DNA of 64,000 nt from Gordonia sp. UBA5067 (GTDB taxonomy: Bacteria > Actinomycetota > Actinomycetes > Mycobacteriales > Mycobacteriaceae), in NCBI RefSeq assembly GCF_002414845.1, contig NZ_DIAX01000009.1:45049-109048 (forward strand), read 5' to 3'. The position numbers and the translations under genes were made by a program. The notes under the pieces were generated by a model, which was given only the letters and a program-made list of their open reading frames with translations, had not been told where the DNA came from and did no database searches. Below are positions 41,028-50,742 of the stretch, piece by piece. Each line of letters begins with the position of its first letter. The first letter of the stretch is position 1.

Positions 41028-43614
41028 CGTGCCTGGTGGATCCTCGAGGGGGCTGCGCCCCCTGCCCGCACTGCTGATCCTGGTGGCCCTGGTCGCCGGA
41101 TCGGCGCTACTCGGTGCGGGTGTCGCCGCCCTCGGCCCGGGAGCACCGGCGCTGGCCGCCCCCTCCGCACCGGCCGGCCCTTCGCGCGGGGCCGGCGCGA
41201 ACGAGTCCCACCACCCAGATACGGCGCTCGCCACCATTTCGATCGATGGCGTTCGGCCGACGGTCGTCACCACCACGACCGGTCCGACCATTGTCGTCGA
41301 AGGAACGGTGCGCAACACCGGCGAACGCGTGCTGCGCTCCCTCACCATCCGCCTGCAACGCGGGCCGGCGGTCCGCCGAGCCGCCGACCTGCGGACTGAA
41401 CTTGCCGGCGATCCCGCAACGTTCGAGATCAACGGTGAGTTCAGCGCTATTGCCAACGAGTTGCGGCCGGGCGCGACGACCGGCTTTTCCCTGCGGATGC
41501 CGTTGAGCAGCGCCGCCGGGCTGCGGATTTCCGAGCCCGGCATCTACCCGTTGCTGGTGAACCTCAATGCCACGCCCGATGATGGAGCACCGGCCCGCGT
41601 CGCGGATTCGCGCACGCTCCTGCCCGTACTGTCACTGCCCCCCGACCCCGATCGGGCCCGACGATTCGTCCAGGACCCGGCCGCCGCTCGCGGGCTCGGG
41701 CCGGACGGTTCGGTGGCCGCCCGCACCAGCACGCCCGCCCCGTTCACCATGCTGTGGCCGCTCGCGGCGCCACCGCAAACAGTTCCGGGGCGGGTCGGCG
41801 CCGGAGCCACCGACCGAATCCTGTTGGTCAACGAGAGTCTCGCGCGTTCACTCGGTCCCGGTGGGCGGCTCTACAACCTGCTGGTCGGCTTGCGTCCGGT
41901 GAAGGCCGCCGGACCGGGCGATCCGCGCGCGGCGGTCCGCGAGAGCCTGTGTCTGGCCATCGATCCCGACCTGCTCGTCACGGTATCGGCGATGACGCGC
42001 GGCTACGCCGTGCTGGCCAACCCCGCCGCACCCGCGGGCCCGACGAAGCCCGGCCGGGGTGAGGCGGAAGCGAAAGCCTGGCTCACCGAGCTCACCGCTC
42101 TCGCGGCCAATCGCTGTGTCGTCGCACTGCCGTACGCAGGCGTGAACCTCGATGCGCTGCACCGGGTCGGCAACACCGCGCTGACCCGGCTCGCGGTGAA
42201 TAATCCGGCTGATCTGGTCGACGCCGTCTTGGGCGTGAAAAGCGTCCGGGGCATGGCGCTTCCCGCAGCCGGACACCTCACCGACAACGGTGTCGCCGAG
42301 CTGACCAAAGCAGAGCTGCCCACGGCGCTTGCCGCCTCTGACGGCATTGCCCCACGCGGCGGGAGCGACCCGTCGGGACAGTACGCGATCGGCCGGGTTC
42401 GGGTGTCAACGTTCGAGCCGGCGATCAGTGCGGCCCTGGGAGCTGCGGGTTCTAGTCCTCACACACTCGCCTACACCCCCGATGCCCAACGCGTCGACCT
42501 GAACACGGAGTCAGCGGTCAGTCGGCGCCAGTCGGCCCTGGCCGCACTGGCCTTCCCCGCCATCGTCGTCCCGGACGCCCGCTTTCCGGCCCGCCCGGAC
42601 GATCCGCTACCGGTCAGCGGGCGGGGTGCACTGATCGCGCCACCGATGTTCTGGTCGGTCACGCCGGAGGATGCGGTCGATCTGGTCGCGACCGCCGGAT
42701 TGCTCCTGCGATCGGGTGCCGCGACGGTGGCGCCCTTGCCCGCCGTCGTCGCGGCCACGGCGAAAGCCCCCCGGCCGGCACGTCTGGTGCCACCTCTCGG
42801 CGCGCCCGAATGGCTGCCGGCGCCGGAAACCGCCAGATCCATCGACGCCTCCGCAAATCTCACCTGGCAATTGCAGGCTTCCCTGCTCGGTAGCCCGGGA
42901 GTTCCCCAGGCCGGTGAGGCTCACGCCGCTGCCGCCACTCCTGAGCGGTATATGGCGCCCCTGCGCTACGACCTGATCCGCGCGCTGCCCAGCCCGCGCG
43001 AGGCGTCGACCAATGAGGCCCGCACACGATTGATCCGAACCGCCCAGGCCGCGCGGGTATCAGCGGTCGCCGATACCCTGCAACGAATGCGGGCGTCGGT
43101 ATCGATACTCGATCCAGGTGGCCGGTACACCCAGGTGTCCGAGCGCAGCCCGCTGCTCCTGGTCACCCGCAACGAACTCGCCCTCCCGGTCCGGGTGCGC
43201 ATCGAGACCGCCGCGCCGCTCGATTTCACCATCGGAGATGTGGGCATCATCGAGATTCCGGCACGGGGCACCCGGCAGGTTCAGTTCCCGGCCCGCTCCG
43301 CGACGTCGGAATCCACGTCGGTGACGTTCACGCTCGTCTCCGCCTCGGGTGTCCTGCTCGGGGGGGATCCGATCAAGCTGTCGGTCAATTCGAACGCGTA
43401 CGGCAAGCCGCTGTTCGTCGTCACACTGATCGCGGCCGGCATTTTGGTCCTGCTGGTCGCGCGACGGATGTGGCACCGATTGCGCGGCACGCCCGACCCG
43501 GCCGACGCCGACCGGCCCGAAGCCAGTGCCCAGGACCGCTTCCTCGCCGGTCGAGACTATTCCTGGCGTCAGGGCGAATCCACCCAGCATCCGCCGGACG
43601 GTACCGATGACTGA
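41020..43614 (+). CDS. DUF6049 membrane-anchored extracytoplasmic protein (Rv3909-like)
   Basis: An 864-residue protein: an N-terminal membrane helix (about 14-40), a long Ala/Pro-rich extracytoplasmic region, and a C-terminal membrane helix ([18 protein letters not shown]) followed by a short basic cytosolic tail. The start is GTG 41020, overlapping the NUDIX stop by eight bases; GTG 41029 is an alternative. The stop overlaps the murJ start by eight bases. It always sits before murJ in mycobacteria and is likely to work with MurJ in lipid II handling or its control, but this is inference from operon structure. Confidence 0.88.
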   Translation: MTSVPGGSSRGLRPLPALLILVALVAGSALLGAGVAALGPGAPALAAPSAPAGPSRGAGANESHHPDTALATISIDGVRPTVVTTTTGPTIVVEGTVRNTGERVLRSLTIRLQRGPAVRRAADLRTELAGDPATFEINGEFSAIANELRPGATTGFSLRMPLSSAAGLRISEPGIYPLLVNLNATPDDGAPARVADSRTLLPVLSLPPDPDRARRFVQDPAAARGLGPDGSVAARTSTPAPFTMLWPLAAPPQTVPGRVGAGATDRILLVNESLARSLGPGGRLYNLLVGLRPVKAAGPGDPRAAVRESLCLAIDPDLLVTVSAMTRGYAVLANPAAPAGPTKPGRGEAEAKAWLTELTALAANRCVVALPYAGVNLDALHRVGNTALTRLAVNNPADLVDAVLGVKSVRGMALPAAGHLTDNGVAELTKAELPTALAASDGIAPRGGSDPSGQYAIGRVRVSTFEPAISAALGAAGSSPHTLAYTPDAQRVDLNTESAVSRRQSALAALAFPAIVVPDARFPARPDDPLPVSGRGALIAPPMFWSVTPEDAVDLVATAGLLLRSGAATVAPLPAVVAATAKAPRPARLVPPLGAPEWLPAPETARSIDASANLTWQLQASLLGSPGVPQAGEAHAAAATPERYMAPLRYDLIRALPSPREASTNEARTRLIRTAQAARVSAVADTLQRMRASVSILDPGGRYTQVSERSPLLLVTRNELALPVRVRIETAAPLDFTIGDVGIIEIPARGTRQVQFPARSATSESTSVTFTLVSASGVLLGGDPIKLSVNSNAYGKPLFVVTLIAAGILVLLVARRMWHRLRGTPDPADADRPEASAQDRFLAGRDYSWRQGESTQHPPDGTDD

Positions 43615-46600
43615 CCGCAACGACGCCGATCCGGAACTGCAAGCGCCTGCCGGGGGATTCCGGCCTTTGTCCGGGCCGCTGGCCGACGCTGACCACCCGA
43701 GTGTGTCGCCTGGAACGGCTCGGGCACGGCCACCGGCGGTTCCTCCGCGACCAGCCCGGCCGCACCCATCCCGGCCGCAGCCGCAGCAGTTGCCCGCCCG
43801 GCCGGGCCCGGCCCGCACTGCGGAGACCTCCGATGCGTCGGTCATGCGCACCGGCGGCTCTATCGCGCTCGCGACGCTGATCAGCCGGATTACCGGGTTC
43901 GTCCGCACGGTGATGCTGGTCGGCATCCTCGGTGGAGCCCTCTCCTCGGCCTTCCAGGCGGCCTACGTCCTCCCGAACATGATCGCCGAGGTCGTTCTCG
44001 GTGCGGTACTCACGGCGATCGTGATCCCGGTGCTGGTCCGCGCGGAGGCGGAAGACCCCGATGGCGGCGAGGGGTTCGTCAACCGGATCTACACGTTGAC
44101 GCTGGTCATCCTCAGCGTCGCCACAGTCGTTGCGCTCGTCGCCGCACCGGTGCTTACCTGGCTGAACGTCGGTTCCGATAGCCAGGTAAACCGCCCACTA
44201 ACAACTGCACTGGCCTACCTGCTGCTGCCGGAGATTCTCTTCTACGGACTATCGGCGCTGTTCATGGCGATTCTCAACGTCAAGAATGTGTTCCGGCCGG
44301 GGGCGTGGGCACCGGTGCTCAACAACGTCATCCAGATCGCGACCCTGGTCCTCTACCTCCTCATGCCGGGAGAGCTGGCGATCAACCCGGTCCAGATGAC
44401 CAACCCGCAATTGTTGGTACTCGGTGTCGGGACCACTCTGGGTGTCGTCGTGCAGGCTGCGATCCTGCTGCCGTACCTGCGGCGGGCCGGCGTGCGGCTC
44501 CGCATCCAGTGGGGTATCGACGCGCGCCTGCGCCGGTTCGGCAACATGGCGGCCGCCATCGTCGTCTACGTGCTGGTGCTGCAGGTCGGGCTGATCGTGA
44601 CCTACCACATCGCCTCGGCCCACGCGGCATCCGGAATCATCGCCTACGCGACACATTGGCAACTGCTGCAACTGCCGTACGGCGTCTTGGGTGTCACCAT
44701 TCTTACTGCCCTCATGCCTCGCCTGTCCCGAAACGCGGCAGCCGACGACAGTCGGGCGGTGTTGGCGGATTTGTCGCTGGCCACCCGGCTGACGATGGTC
44801 GCCCTCGTCCCGGTGGTCGTCTACATGACGTTCTTCGGGCCTGCGATCGGCATGACCGTCTTCGACGTCGGCGAGTTCGGTCCGAAAGCGGCTGCGCAAC
44901 TCGGTTCCGTTTTGGCGTGGGGCGCGTTCACGCTGATTCCGTACGCCATGACCCTGGTGCAGTTGCGCGTCTTCTACGCCCGTGAGGACGCCTGGACCCC
45001 GACGGCAATGGTCGTCGGTATCACGGTGGTGAAAGTCGGCGCTTCCTACCTCGGGCCGGTCCTCTTCGACGACCCGGACCTCATCATTCGCTGGCTGGCC
45101 TTGTCCAACGGACTGGGCTACCTCGTGGGCGCCATTGTCGGGCACTATCTGCTGCGCTCTCATCTGGGGCACGAGCGCATGCCGGCCGTCGCTCGGACCA
45201 CGGTCATCACCGTTGCCGCTTCGGCCGTGTCAGTGGGGCTCGCCTGGGTGCTGGCCCGGATCTCCGGGGCCGATCGGCTCGGCGCGGAGTTCGGCAGGAC
45301 GGGCTGGGTGCTCTACCTCTGCATCACCGCGGCCATCGGGCTCGGCCTGGCGTACCTGCTGATGGCGGTCGCGAGGGTTCCCGATATCGTCGCGATCACC
45401 TCGATGGCTCGCCGTGCCGTCGGCCGCTTCGTCCCGGCGCTCGCGCCCAAGGCGGCTCCCGGCGAGGAGGAAACCGCCTTGACCGTTCAGTTCCCCCGAA
45501 TTGTTGTTGACGAATCACTCCCTTACTCTGGTCAAGTCGAGGTGGTCCGGCGCTTTGATCGAGGGTCGGCGACCTGGCAGTCGTTCACCGTCCATAGCGG
45601 TGGGGCCGTCGGCACGGGCAGCTTTCCTTACCAACCGCGCGGCGCCGACGGCTCAGTGCGCCCAGACATGCGCTACCGCAGGAGAGGAATGCCGCTCATG
45701 AGCGATGGTACCGACAAGGACGCCAAGCCGGGTTCCACCGACGACACCCCGATAGCACCGGAGGGGCTGCCACCGGGGGGCACCGACGGACAGCCCAGCC
45801 CTCCCGGCGGCGCCGCCGGCGGCGCGCCGGGTGACACCGCCGCGGACAGCGCGCCCGACGCACCGCGCCGGCTTCGCGGGCCGCGCCTGGTCCCCGGGGC
45901 CGCCGTGGCCGGCGGTCGCTACCGGCTGATCGCTCATTGTGGCGGATCGCGCGGCCTTCAGTTCTGGCATGCCCGCGACATCAACCTCGACCGCGACGTT
46001 GCGCTGACCTTTGTCGATTCCGAACAACTGGCGGAGCCGCCGACGACGGGGGAGGTGCCCGGCTCCGGCGGGGCCGGACCCCAGGCGGTCCTTTCCCGAA
46101 CGCTGCGCGTCGGCCACCTGAACTCCGCCGGCGCGGCCCGCGTGCTCGATGTCATCCGCGGCTCGTCGGGCGGGATTGTCGTCGCCGAATGGGTGCCCGG
46201 GTCCGCACTCGCCGAAGTCGCCGCCACGAGTCCCTCGCCCATCGGCGCCGCCCGGGCGGTGCGGGCGCTCGCCGCGGCCGCCGAGGCGGCTCATCGGACC
46301 GGTGGAGCGCTGTCCATCGATAGCCCGTCCCGGATTCGCGTGTCGACCAACGGTGATGCGCTGCTCGCGTTCCCGGGCACCCTCGCCGACGACGACAAGG
46401 CCTCCGACGTTCGCGGCCTGGGTGCGGTGCTCTATGCACTGCTACTGGACCGCTGGCCGTTGAATGCCGACGCTTCGGCCACGACGACGGTGAAGCAGTC
46501 AACCGAACGGATCGGCGGGATGCACCCCGCCCTGGCCGTGGACGGGGGGAGCACCCCGATTGAGCCACGACAGGCCCGCGCAACCATCCCGTTTGAGATC

Positions 46601-47407
46601 TCTGCCGTGGCGGCGCGGGCGCTGGCCGGCGATCAGGGCATTCGTACCGCCGCCACCATTCAGCACGTCCTCGACCAGGCCACCGTGCTCGACCTGCCCA
46701 CCGACATGATGCCACCGGTCGACTCCGACGGTCAGCCGATCGCACCTGCGACGGGTGGGCGGCCCTCGGCGGCCAACAGCACCCCGGACTGGGCAGCTGG
46801 GCGCAATGTGCCGCTGCTGATCGGGCTGGCGGTCGCCGCACTGATCCTGGTCATCGCACTGATCGTCGCACTGGCGAAGATTTTCGGCGGCAGCGATCCC
46901 GCGTCGAGCATCGACGCCATCCTCACCACGAGGTCGAGCTCGGTGGCCGAGGCTCCGGGGCGTGCAATCGCCCTTCAGAATGTCAGCGTGGTTGACTTCT
47001 CCGACCAGAAGGCCGATCCGTCGACAAATGTTGCGAACGTCATCAGCGGCGCATCGCCGTCGTGGCACACCGACAACTACCGATTCTCCGCTGATTTCGG
47101 CGGGCTGAAACCCGGTGTCGGGTTGCTGTTCAATCTCGGCGGCACCCGCACCGTCCGGTCGGTGACTATCGCCACGCCCAATCCCGGCTTCACCGTGGAG
47201 CTGCGCACCGCGGGCGCCGGAGCGAGCGATTTGGCCGCGACGACGAAGGTCGGCGGTGGCACGGTCGACTCGACAGAGACCACGTTGTCGATCGCCACCG
47301 CCACTGCCGCCCCGTTCATGCTGGTCTGGATCACCGCACTTGCCCCGTCGCAACAGACCAGCGGCCAGTACGAGGCGACGGTTCAGAAGGTCACCATGAA
47401 GAGCTGA
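43607..47407 (+). CDS. murJ: MurJ (MviN) lipid II flippase fused to pseudokinase and extracellular domain
   Basis: A 1266-residue membrane protein (Rv3910 type). Residues 1-80 are a Pro-rich cytosolic lead. About 80-610 form the 14-15-helix MurJ flippase (STLISRITGFVRTVMLVG-like start, seen as ATLISRITGFVRTVMLVG). About 763-1030 is a kinase-like domain (GGRYRLIAHCGG) lacking a clear VAIK lysine and HRD/DFG, hence a pseudokinase. A membrane helix follows (about 1066-1092) and then an extracellular beta-rich domain to the end. MurJ flips lipid II for peptidoglycan; in mycobacteria the phosphorylated pseudokinase recruits FhaA. ATG 43607 overlaps the DUF6049 stop. Confidence 0.95.
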   Translation: MTDRNDADPELQAPAGGFRPLSGPLADADHPSVSPGTARARPPAVPPRPARPHPSRPQPQQLPARPGPARTAETSDASVMRTGGSIALATLISRITGFVRTVMLVGILGGALSSAFQAAYVLPNMIAEVVLGAVLTAIVIPVLVRAEAEDPDGGEGFVNRIYTLTLVILSVATVVALVAAPVLTWLNVGSDSQVNRPLTTALAYLLLPEILFYGLSALFMAILNVKNVFRPGAWAPVLNNVIQIATLVLYLLMPGELAINPVQMTNPQLLVLGVGTTLGVVVQAAILLPYLRRAGVRLRIQWGIDARLRRFGNMAAAIVVYVLVLQVGLIVTYHIASAHAASGIIAYATHWQLLQLPYGVLGVTILTALMPRLSRNAAADDSRAVLADLSLATRLTMVALVPVVVYMTFFGPAIGMTVFDVGEFGPKAAAQLGSVLAWGAFTLIPYAMTLVQLRVFYAREDAWTPTAMVVGITVVKVGASYLGPVLFDDPDLIIRWLALSNGLGYLVGAIVGHYLLRSHLGHERMPAVARTTVITVAASAVSVGLAWVLARISGADRLGAEFGRTGWVLYLCITAAIGLGLAYLLMAVARVPDIVAITSMARRAVGRFVPALAPKAAPGEEETALTVQFPRIVVDESLPYSGQVEVVRRFDRGSATWQSFTVHSGGAVGTGSFPYQPRGADGSVRPDMRYRRRGMPLMSDGTDKDAKPGSTDDTPIAPEGLPPGGTDGQPSPPGGAAGGAPGDTAADSAPDAPRRLRGPRLVPGAAVAGGRYRLIAHCGGSRGLQFWHARDINLDRDVALTFVDSEQLAEPPTTGEVPGSGGAGPQAVLSRTLRVGHLNSAGAARVLDVIRGSSGGIVVAEWVPGSALAEVAATSPSPIGAARAVRALAAAAEAAHRTGGALSIDSPSRIRVSTNGDALLAFPGTLADDDKASDVRGLGAVLYALLLDRWPLNADASATTTVKQSTERIGGMHPALAVDGGSTPIEPRQARATIPFEISAVAARALAGDQGIRTAATIQHVLDQATVLDLPTDMMPPVDSDGQPIAPATGGRPSAANSTPDWAAGRNVPLLIGLAVAALILVIALIVALAKIFGGSDPASSIDAILTTRSSSVAEAPGRAIALQNVSVVDFSDQKADPSTNVANVISGASPSWHTDNYRFSADFGGLKPGVGLLFNLGGTRTVRSVTIATPNPGFTVELRTAGAGASDLAATTKVGGGTVDSTETTLSIATATAAPFMLVWITALAPSQQTSGQYEATVQKVTMKS

Positions 47408-47427
47408 TCGCCTTACTTCCGCGATCA
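47405..47427 (+). terminator. weak hairpin at the murJ stop
   Basis: TGATCGC (47405-47411, including the stop codon) pairs with GCGATCA (47421-47427) around a nine-base loop. There is no U-run. It could attenuate read-through into sigM. Confidence 0.35.
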
Positions 47428-47639
47428 CCAATCATTCAGGCGAATGGCCGTTGATGGTTGATAGACTCTGCACGGCTATCACGGTTCCCGTTGCGCACCA
47501 ACGCATTTCGGATATGCCTGACCGAATGCACACCACATTGGGCTTTGTGATTGTTAATCGGCCCTTCGAGTTATCCCCAGGTTTTCCCCAACGCCGCCGA
47601 ATCGTTCCCGAATTCATGAGCACTGCTTATTGTCTTCCT

Positions 47640-48206
47640 ATGAATCGGGGGGATTTTGATTTGGAGCAGTGCAGCGATGCCGATTTGCTCCGCGCTCATG
47701 TCAACGGCAACCGGTGGGCGTTCACACTGTTGGTCCGCCGACATCACGACCGCATGGCCGCAGTGGCCTACCGCACCATGAGCGATCCGCAGGAGGTGCC
47801 GGACGCCCTGCAAGACGCCTGGGCCAAGGCCCACGAAATGGCGGCCCAATTCCGCGCCGATTCGCAGGTATCGAGTTGGTTGCACCGAATCGTGATCAAT
47901 TCCTGCCTGGACCGAATGCGGCGCTCCCGCGTCCGCGCGGCGAAACTAGTGGCCGAAATCGACACCCAACTGCCCAACCCGACTGATCGGGCGCGAGATG
48001 TCGACCTCGCCATCGCCCTGAATCGCGCCCTGCGACTACTCCCGGAGGAGCAGCGCCGCGCGATCCTGCTCGTCGACGTCGAGGGCTACACCGTGGCCGA
48101 GACCGCCGATATTCTTGGCGTCGCCACCGGCACCATCAAGAGCCGCTGCGCCCGGGGCAGACTCAAACTCTCGGTTATTCTCCGCAGTCTGCGCACACCC
48201 GTCTGA
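47640..48206 (+). CDS. sigM: ECF sigma factor SigM
   Basis: A 188-residue extracytoplasmic-function sigma factor. Region 2 runs DADLLRAHVNGNRWAFTLLVRRHHDRMAAVAYRTM and the conserved DALQDAWAKAHE, with SSWLHRIVINSCLDRMRRSR closing region 2. Region 4 (about 125-180) has LPEEQRRAILLVDVEGYTVAETADILGVATGTIKSRCARGR. Synteny (murJ before, anti-sigma, trxB after) identifies SigM, which directs envelope and secretion genes in mycobacteria. ATG 47640 (MNRGDFDLEQ) is favoured; ATG 47616 adds eight residues. Neither has a clear Shine-Dalgarno. The upstream 230 bases hold no ORF I support. Confidence 0.93.
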   Translation: MNRGDFDLEQCSDADLLRAHVNGNRWAFTLLVRRHHDRMAAVAYRTMSDPQEVPDALQDAWAKAHEMAAQFRADSQVSSWLHRIVINSCLDRMRRSRVRAAKLVAEIDTQLPNPTDRARDVDLAIALNRALRLLPEEQRRAILLVDVEGYTVAETADILGVATGTIKSRCARGRLKLSVILRSLRTPV

Positions 48207-48246
48207 ACCATTCCGGCGACTGATCGGCGGTGGGCCGGTTGCGATA

Positions 48247-48276
48247 CTGCACCGGTGTCGGCCGACACCGGTGCAG
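48247..48276. promoter_or_regulatory. 30-bp perfect palindrome between sigM and its anti-sigma gene
   Basis: The sequence from CTGCACCGGTGTCGG to its exact complement is a perfect palindrome with no loop. It could be a dimer operator, a cruciform or a terminator that splits sigM from the anti-sigma gene. It starts 41 bases after the sigM stop. Confidence 0.8.
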
Positions 48277-48354
48277 ATGCCGGCTACTCACACCTCGAAC
48301 TGCCCTTCTTCGCGCACCCGACCTGGGGATCGCGTGCGAAATCACGCTGCCAAG

Positions 48355-48380
48355 GGAACCACGGGACGGCGCGCTGCGTC
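48355..48380 (+). promoter_or_regulatory. candidate ECF (SigM-type) promoter
   Basis: GGAAC at 48355-48359 and CGTC at 48377-48380 are separated by 17 bases, as in actinobacterial ECF promoters. It would drive the anti-sigma gene from its start at 48420, consistent with autoregulation by SigM. Confidence 0.45.
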
Positions 48381-48419
48381 GTAGAGTACGAACTGTCCCC
48401 ACGCCGAAAGCAGCCGACG

Positions 48420-49098
48420 ATGTCTCACGTGAGCGAAGTCTCCCGGGTATTCCCGGAACCGCCTTTTCGCGCCCGAGTTGATCGCCGAGTTTCACGCGGG
48501 CGCACTCGACGACGCCCTCAACGCTCATGTACAGGCCCATTTGCCCGAGGATCCCGACGCCCAAGAACTCCTCGCAGCACTCGATGAGACGGTTGATGCG
48601 TTGCGGACGATGGAGCCACCGGCCGTCGCGGTACCCGACCAGGTGCGGGCCGCGTCGGAGACGACGCTGGCCGGATTCCGGCGCGGCGCCGGGTCGGCCG
48701 CACCGCGCCGGGTCGTCGGCCTCCTACTGGTCGCCGCGGCCGTGCTGGCCGTCCTTGGCGCCGGCGCCCTCGTCGCCGAACTGATGAGTCCGAGACGTTC
48801 CGCCGATCCCCACTCAGCGCAACTGGTTCCGGCGGCCGATACCTCCGCCCTGCTCGCCGCCGTGCGCGCCCCACAATCGGAGGCGATCGATGCCAACCGC
48901 CTCGCCCGCTGCCTGATCGCCAACCGGATGGGTGGCGCCGGCGTCATCGGTGCGGCCTACATCGTTTACGGGGGGCGCCCCGCCCAGGTGATCCTCACGC
49001 CAACCGGCCGGCCCGGTGAGTTCAACGCCCTGGTCACCACCCGCGACTGCGACGCCGGCAAGCCGGACACGATTGCGCGGGCCGTGGTCACCGAATAG
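48420..49098 (+). CDS. anti-sigma-M factor (Rv3912-like), apparent +1 frameshift
   Basis: A membrane-anchored anti-sigma factor gene that needs two frames. From ATG 48420 the first frame reads MSHVSEVSRVFPEPPF; after a TTTT run (48464-48467) the coding signal moves to the next frame: APELIAEFHAGALDDALN and onward, to the TAG at 49096. Removing one T joins them as PPFAPELIAEFHAG. The remainder holds a helical sigma-binding part, a membrane helix (about 75-97, VVGLLLVAAAVLAVLGAGAL) and an extracytoplasmic domain with two Cys. The second frame alone has only a TTG (48478) without a ribosome site. It could be a real mutation, a sequencing error or, less likely, programmed slippage. Confidence 0.75.
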
Positions 49099-49129
49099 GC
49101 CGCGCGCATACCGCCCCGGACACGCGCTC

Positions 49130-49156
49130 GGGAACATTGCGACCTACCCTGGTGTT
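49130..49156 (+). promoter_or_regulatory. SigH/SigR-type promoter of trxB-trxA
   Basis: GGGAAC (49130-49135) and GTT (49154-49156) are spaced by 18 bases, matching the thiol-stress sigma factor consensus GGGAAY-N18-GTT. It lies 44 bases before the trxB start. trxB of M. tuberculosis is under SigH. Confidence 0.7.
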
Positions 49157-49199
49157 AATGCCTTACAGCGCATCCGACCGACCCTGAAAAGGACATCCT

Positions 49200-50180
49200 G
49201 TGAGCTCCAGTTCTGACGCGGACACTCCCATCCACGAGCTGATCATCGTCGGCTCCGGGCCGGCCGGGTACACCGCCGCCGTGTACGCCGCCCGCGCCGA
49301 GCTCGCACCACTGGTCTTCGAAGGAACCCAATTCGGCGGCGCGTTGATGACGACCACCGAGGTCGAGAACTTCCCCGGTTTTCGGAACGGCATCCAGGGG
49401 CCCGAGCTGATGGACGAGATGCGCGAGCAGGCTCTCCGGTTCGGCGCCGACCTGCGCATGGACGACGTCGACGCCATCCGCCTCAACGGCGACGTCAAAG
49501 AAGTCGAGGTGGCCGGCGAGGTCCACCGCAGCAAGGCGGTCATCCTCGCGATGGGCGCCGCAGCCCGCTACCTCGGGCTCGACGACGAGCAGCGGCTGCT
49601 CGGCCGCGGCGTCTCCGCCTGTGCGACCTGCGACGGATTCTTCTTCAAGGACAACACCCTTGCCGTCATCGGCGGCGGTGACTCCGCGATGGAGGAGGCC
49701 ACCTTCCTCACCAAATTCGCGACCAAGGTCTACCTGATCCACCGCCGGGAGGAATTCCGTGCGTCGAAGATCATGCTCGATCGCGCCCGCAACAATCCCA
49801 AAATCGAGTTCGTCACCAACACCGCGGTTGATGCTCTCCTCGGCGACGATTCGCTGACCGGGCTGGTCCTTCGCGATACCCGGACCGGCGAGACGCGCGA
49901 GCTGGCGGCCACCGGCATGTTCGTGGCCATTGGTCACGATCCGCGCAGCGGACTTGTTGCGGGCCAGGTCGCTGTCGACGACGAGGGCTACGTCGTGACT
50001 GAGGGTCGTAGCACCTATACCTCAGTTCCCGGTGTGTTTGCCGCGGGCGATCTCGTCGACCATACCTACCGCCAGGCAGTCACGGCTGCCGGCAGCGGCT
50101 GTTCCGCTGCCATTGATGCCGAACGCTGGCTCGCCCACCGAGCCGACGAGCCGGCGGTTGTCCAAACCGTGAGTGCATGA
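49200..50180 (+). CDS. trxB: thioredoxin reductase
   Basis: A 326-residue NADPH-dependent flavoenzyme that reduces thioredoxin. The FAD motif is [18 protein letters not shown] (about residues 15-32), the redox-active pair is in [10 protein letters not shown] (about 140-149), the NADPH site is [14 protein letters not shown] (about 158-171), and the C-terminal FAD motif reads [10 protein letters not shown]. The GTG start at 49200 has AAAAGGA six bases upstream. trxA follows after 37 bases, in one thiol-stress operon under a SigH-type promoter. Confidence 0.97.
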   Translation: MSSSSDADTPIHELIIVGSGPAGYTAAVYAARAELAPLVFEGTQFGGALMTTTEVENFPGFRNGIQGPELMDEMREQALRFGADLRMDDVDAIRLNGDVKEVEVAGEVHRSKAVILAMGAAARYLGLDDEQRLLGRGVSACATCDGFFFKDNTLAVIGGGDSAMEEATFLTKFATKVYLIHRREEFRASKIMLDRARNNPKIEFVTNTAVDALLGDDSLTGLVLRDTRTGETRELAATGMFVAIGHDPRSGLVAGQVAVDDEGYVVTEGRSTYTSVPGVFAAGDLVDHTYRQAVTAAGSGCSAAIDAERWLAHRADEPAVVQTVSA

Positions 50181-50217
50181 ACCTCCACACACGAATCCTC
50201 GAAGGGAAAGAATCGAC

Positions 50218-50550
50218 ATGGGCGCCCATACCACCGATGTGACTGATGCCTCGTTCGCCAGTGACGTCCTCGCTGCCGATAGGCCGGTACTGGTCGACTT
50301 CTGGGCCACCTGGTGCGGTCCGTGCAAGATGGTCGCGCCGGTTCTCGAAGAGATCGCGCGCGATCACGCGGACAAGCTGACGGTGGCGAAGGTCGACGTC
50401 GACGCCAATCCCGGCGTAGCCCGCGACTACTCGATCATGTCGATTCCCACGATGAAGCTGTTCTCCGGCGGTGAGGTCGTGAAGACCATCGTCGGGGCGA
50501 AGGGCAAAGCCGCACTCCTTCGTGAACTCGACTCGGTCCTCAAACCCTGA
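50218..50550 (+). CDS. trxA: thioredoxin
   Basis: A 110-residue cytosolic thioredoxin that reduces protein disulfides. The active site is VDFWATWCGPCKMVAP (WCGPC, about residues 31-40), and the cis-Pro is in SIPTMKLF. ATG 50218 (MGAHTTDVTD) is preceded by GAAGGGAAAG, which decides the start over an upstream in-frame ATG at 50173 that overlaps trxB. It is reduced by the neighbouring TrxB. A hairpin follows. Confidence 0.97.
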   Translation: MGAHTTDVTDASFASDVLAADRPVLVDFWATWCGPCKMVAPVLEEIARDHADKLTVAKVDVDANPGVARDYSIMSIPTMKLFSGGEVVKTIVGAKGKAALLRELDSVLKP

Positions 50551-50627
50551 CAACGGCCGCTGCCGAATATCACGGCGCGCGGAGTTGTGCCGGATCGACA
50601 CGACCTGCGAGAATTGGGCCTTGACGA

Positions 50628-50661
50628 CGCCACCAGCGTGCTCGCATGCACGCTGGTGGCG
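50628..50661 (+). terminator. hairpin terminator after trxA
   Basis: CGCCACCAGCGTG and CACGCTGGTGGCG pair perfectly over 13 bp with an eight-base loop. It lies 77 bases after trxA and 81 bases before cwlM, probably ending the trxBA transcript. Confidence 0.8.
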
Positions 50662-50742
50662 GGGTACGCAGCGAACAAACGGGCGCTCACCGTCGACCAC
50701 GTTTCGATCGACCTCGATTCATCGGGGTGAGGAGTACAGCAG

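Noticed and set aside
47571-47579. TTATCCCCA upstream of sigM, resembling a DnaA box
   Set aside because: It has one mismatch at an important base and stands alone far from oriC.
48420-48436. parS-like string TGTCTCACGTGAGCG
   Set aside because: Only the central TCACGTGA matches parS; outer bases differ, so ParB binding is unlikely.
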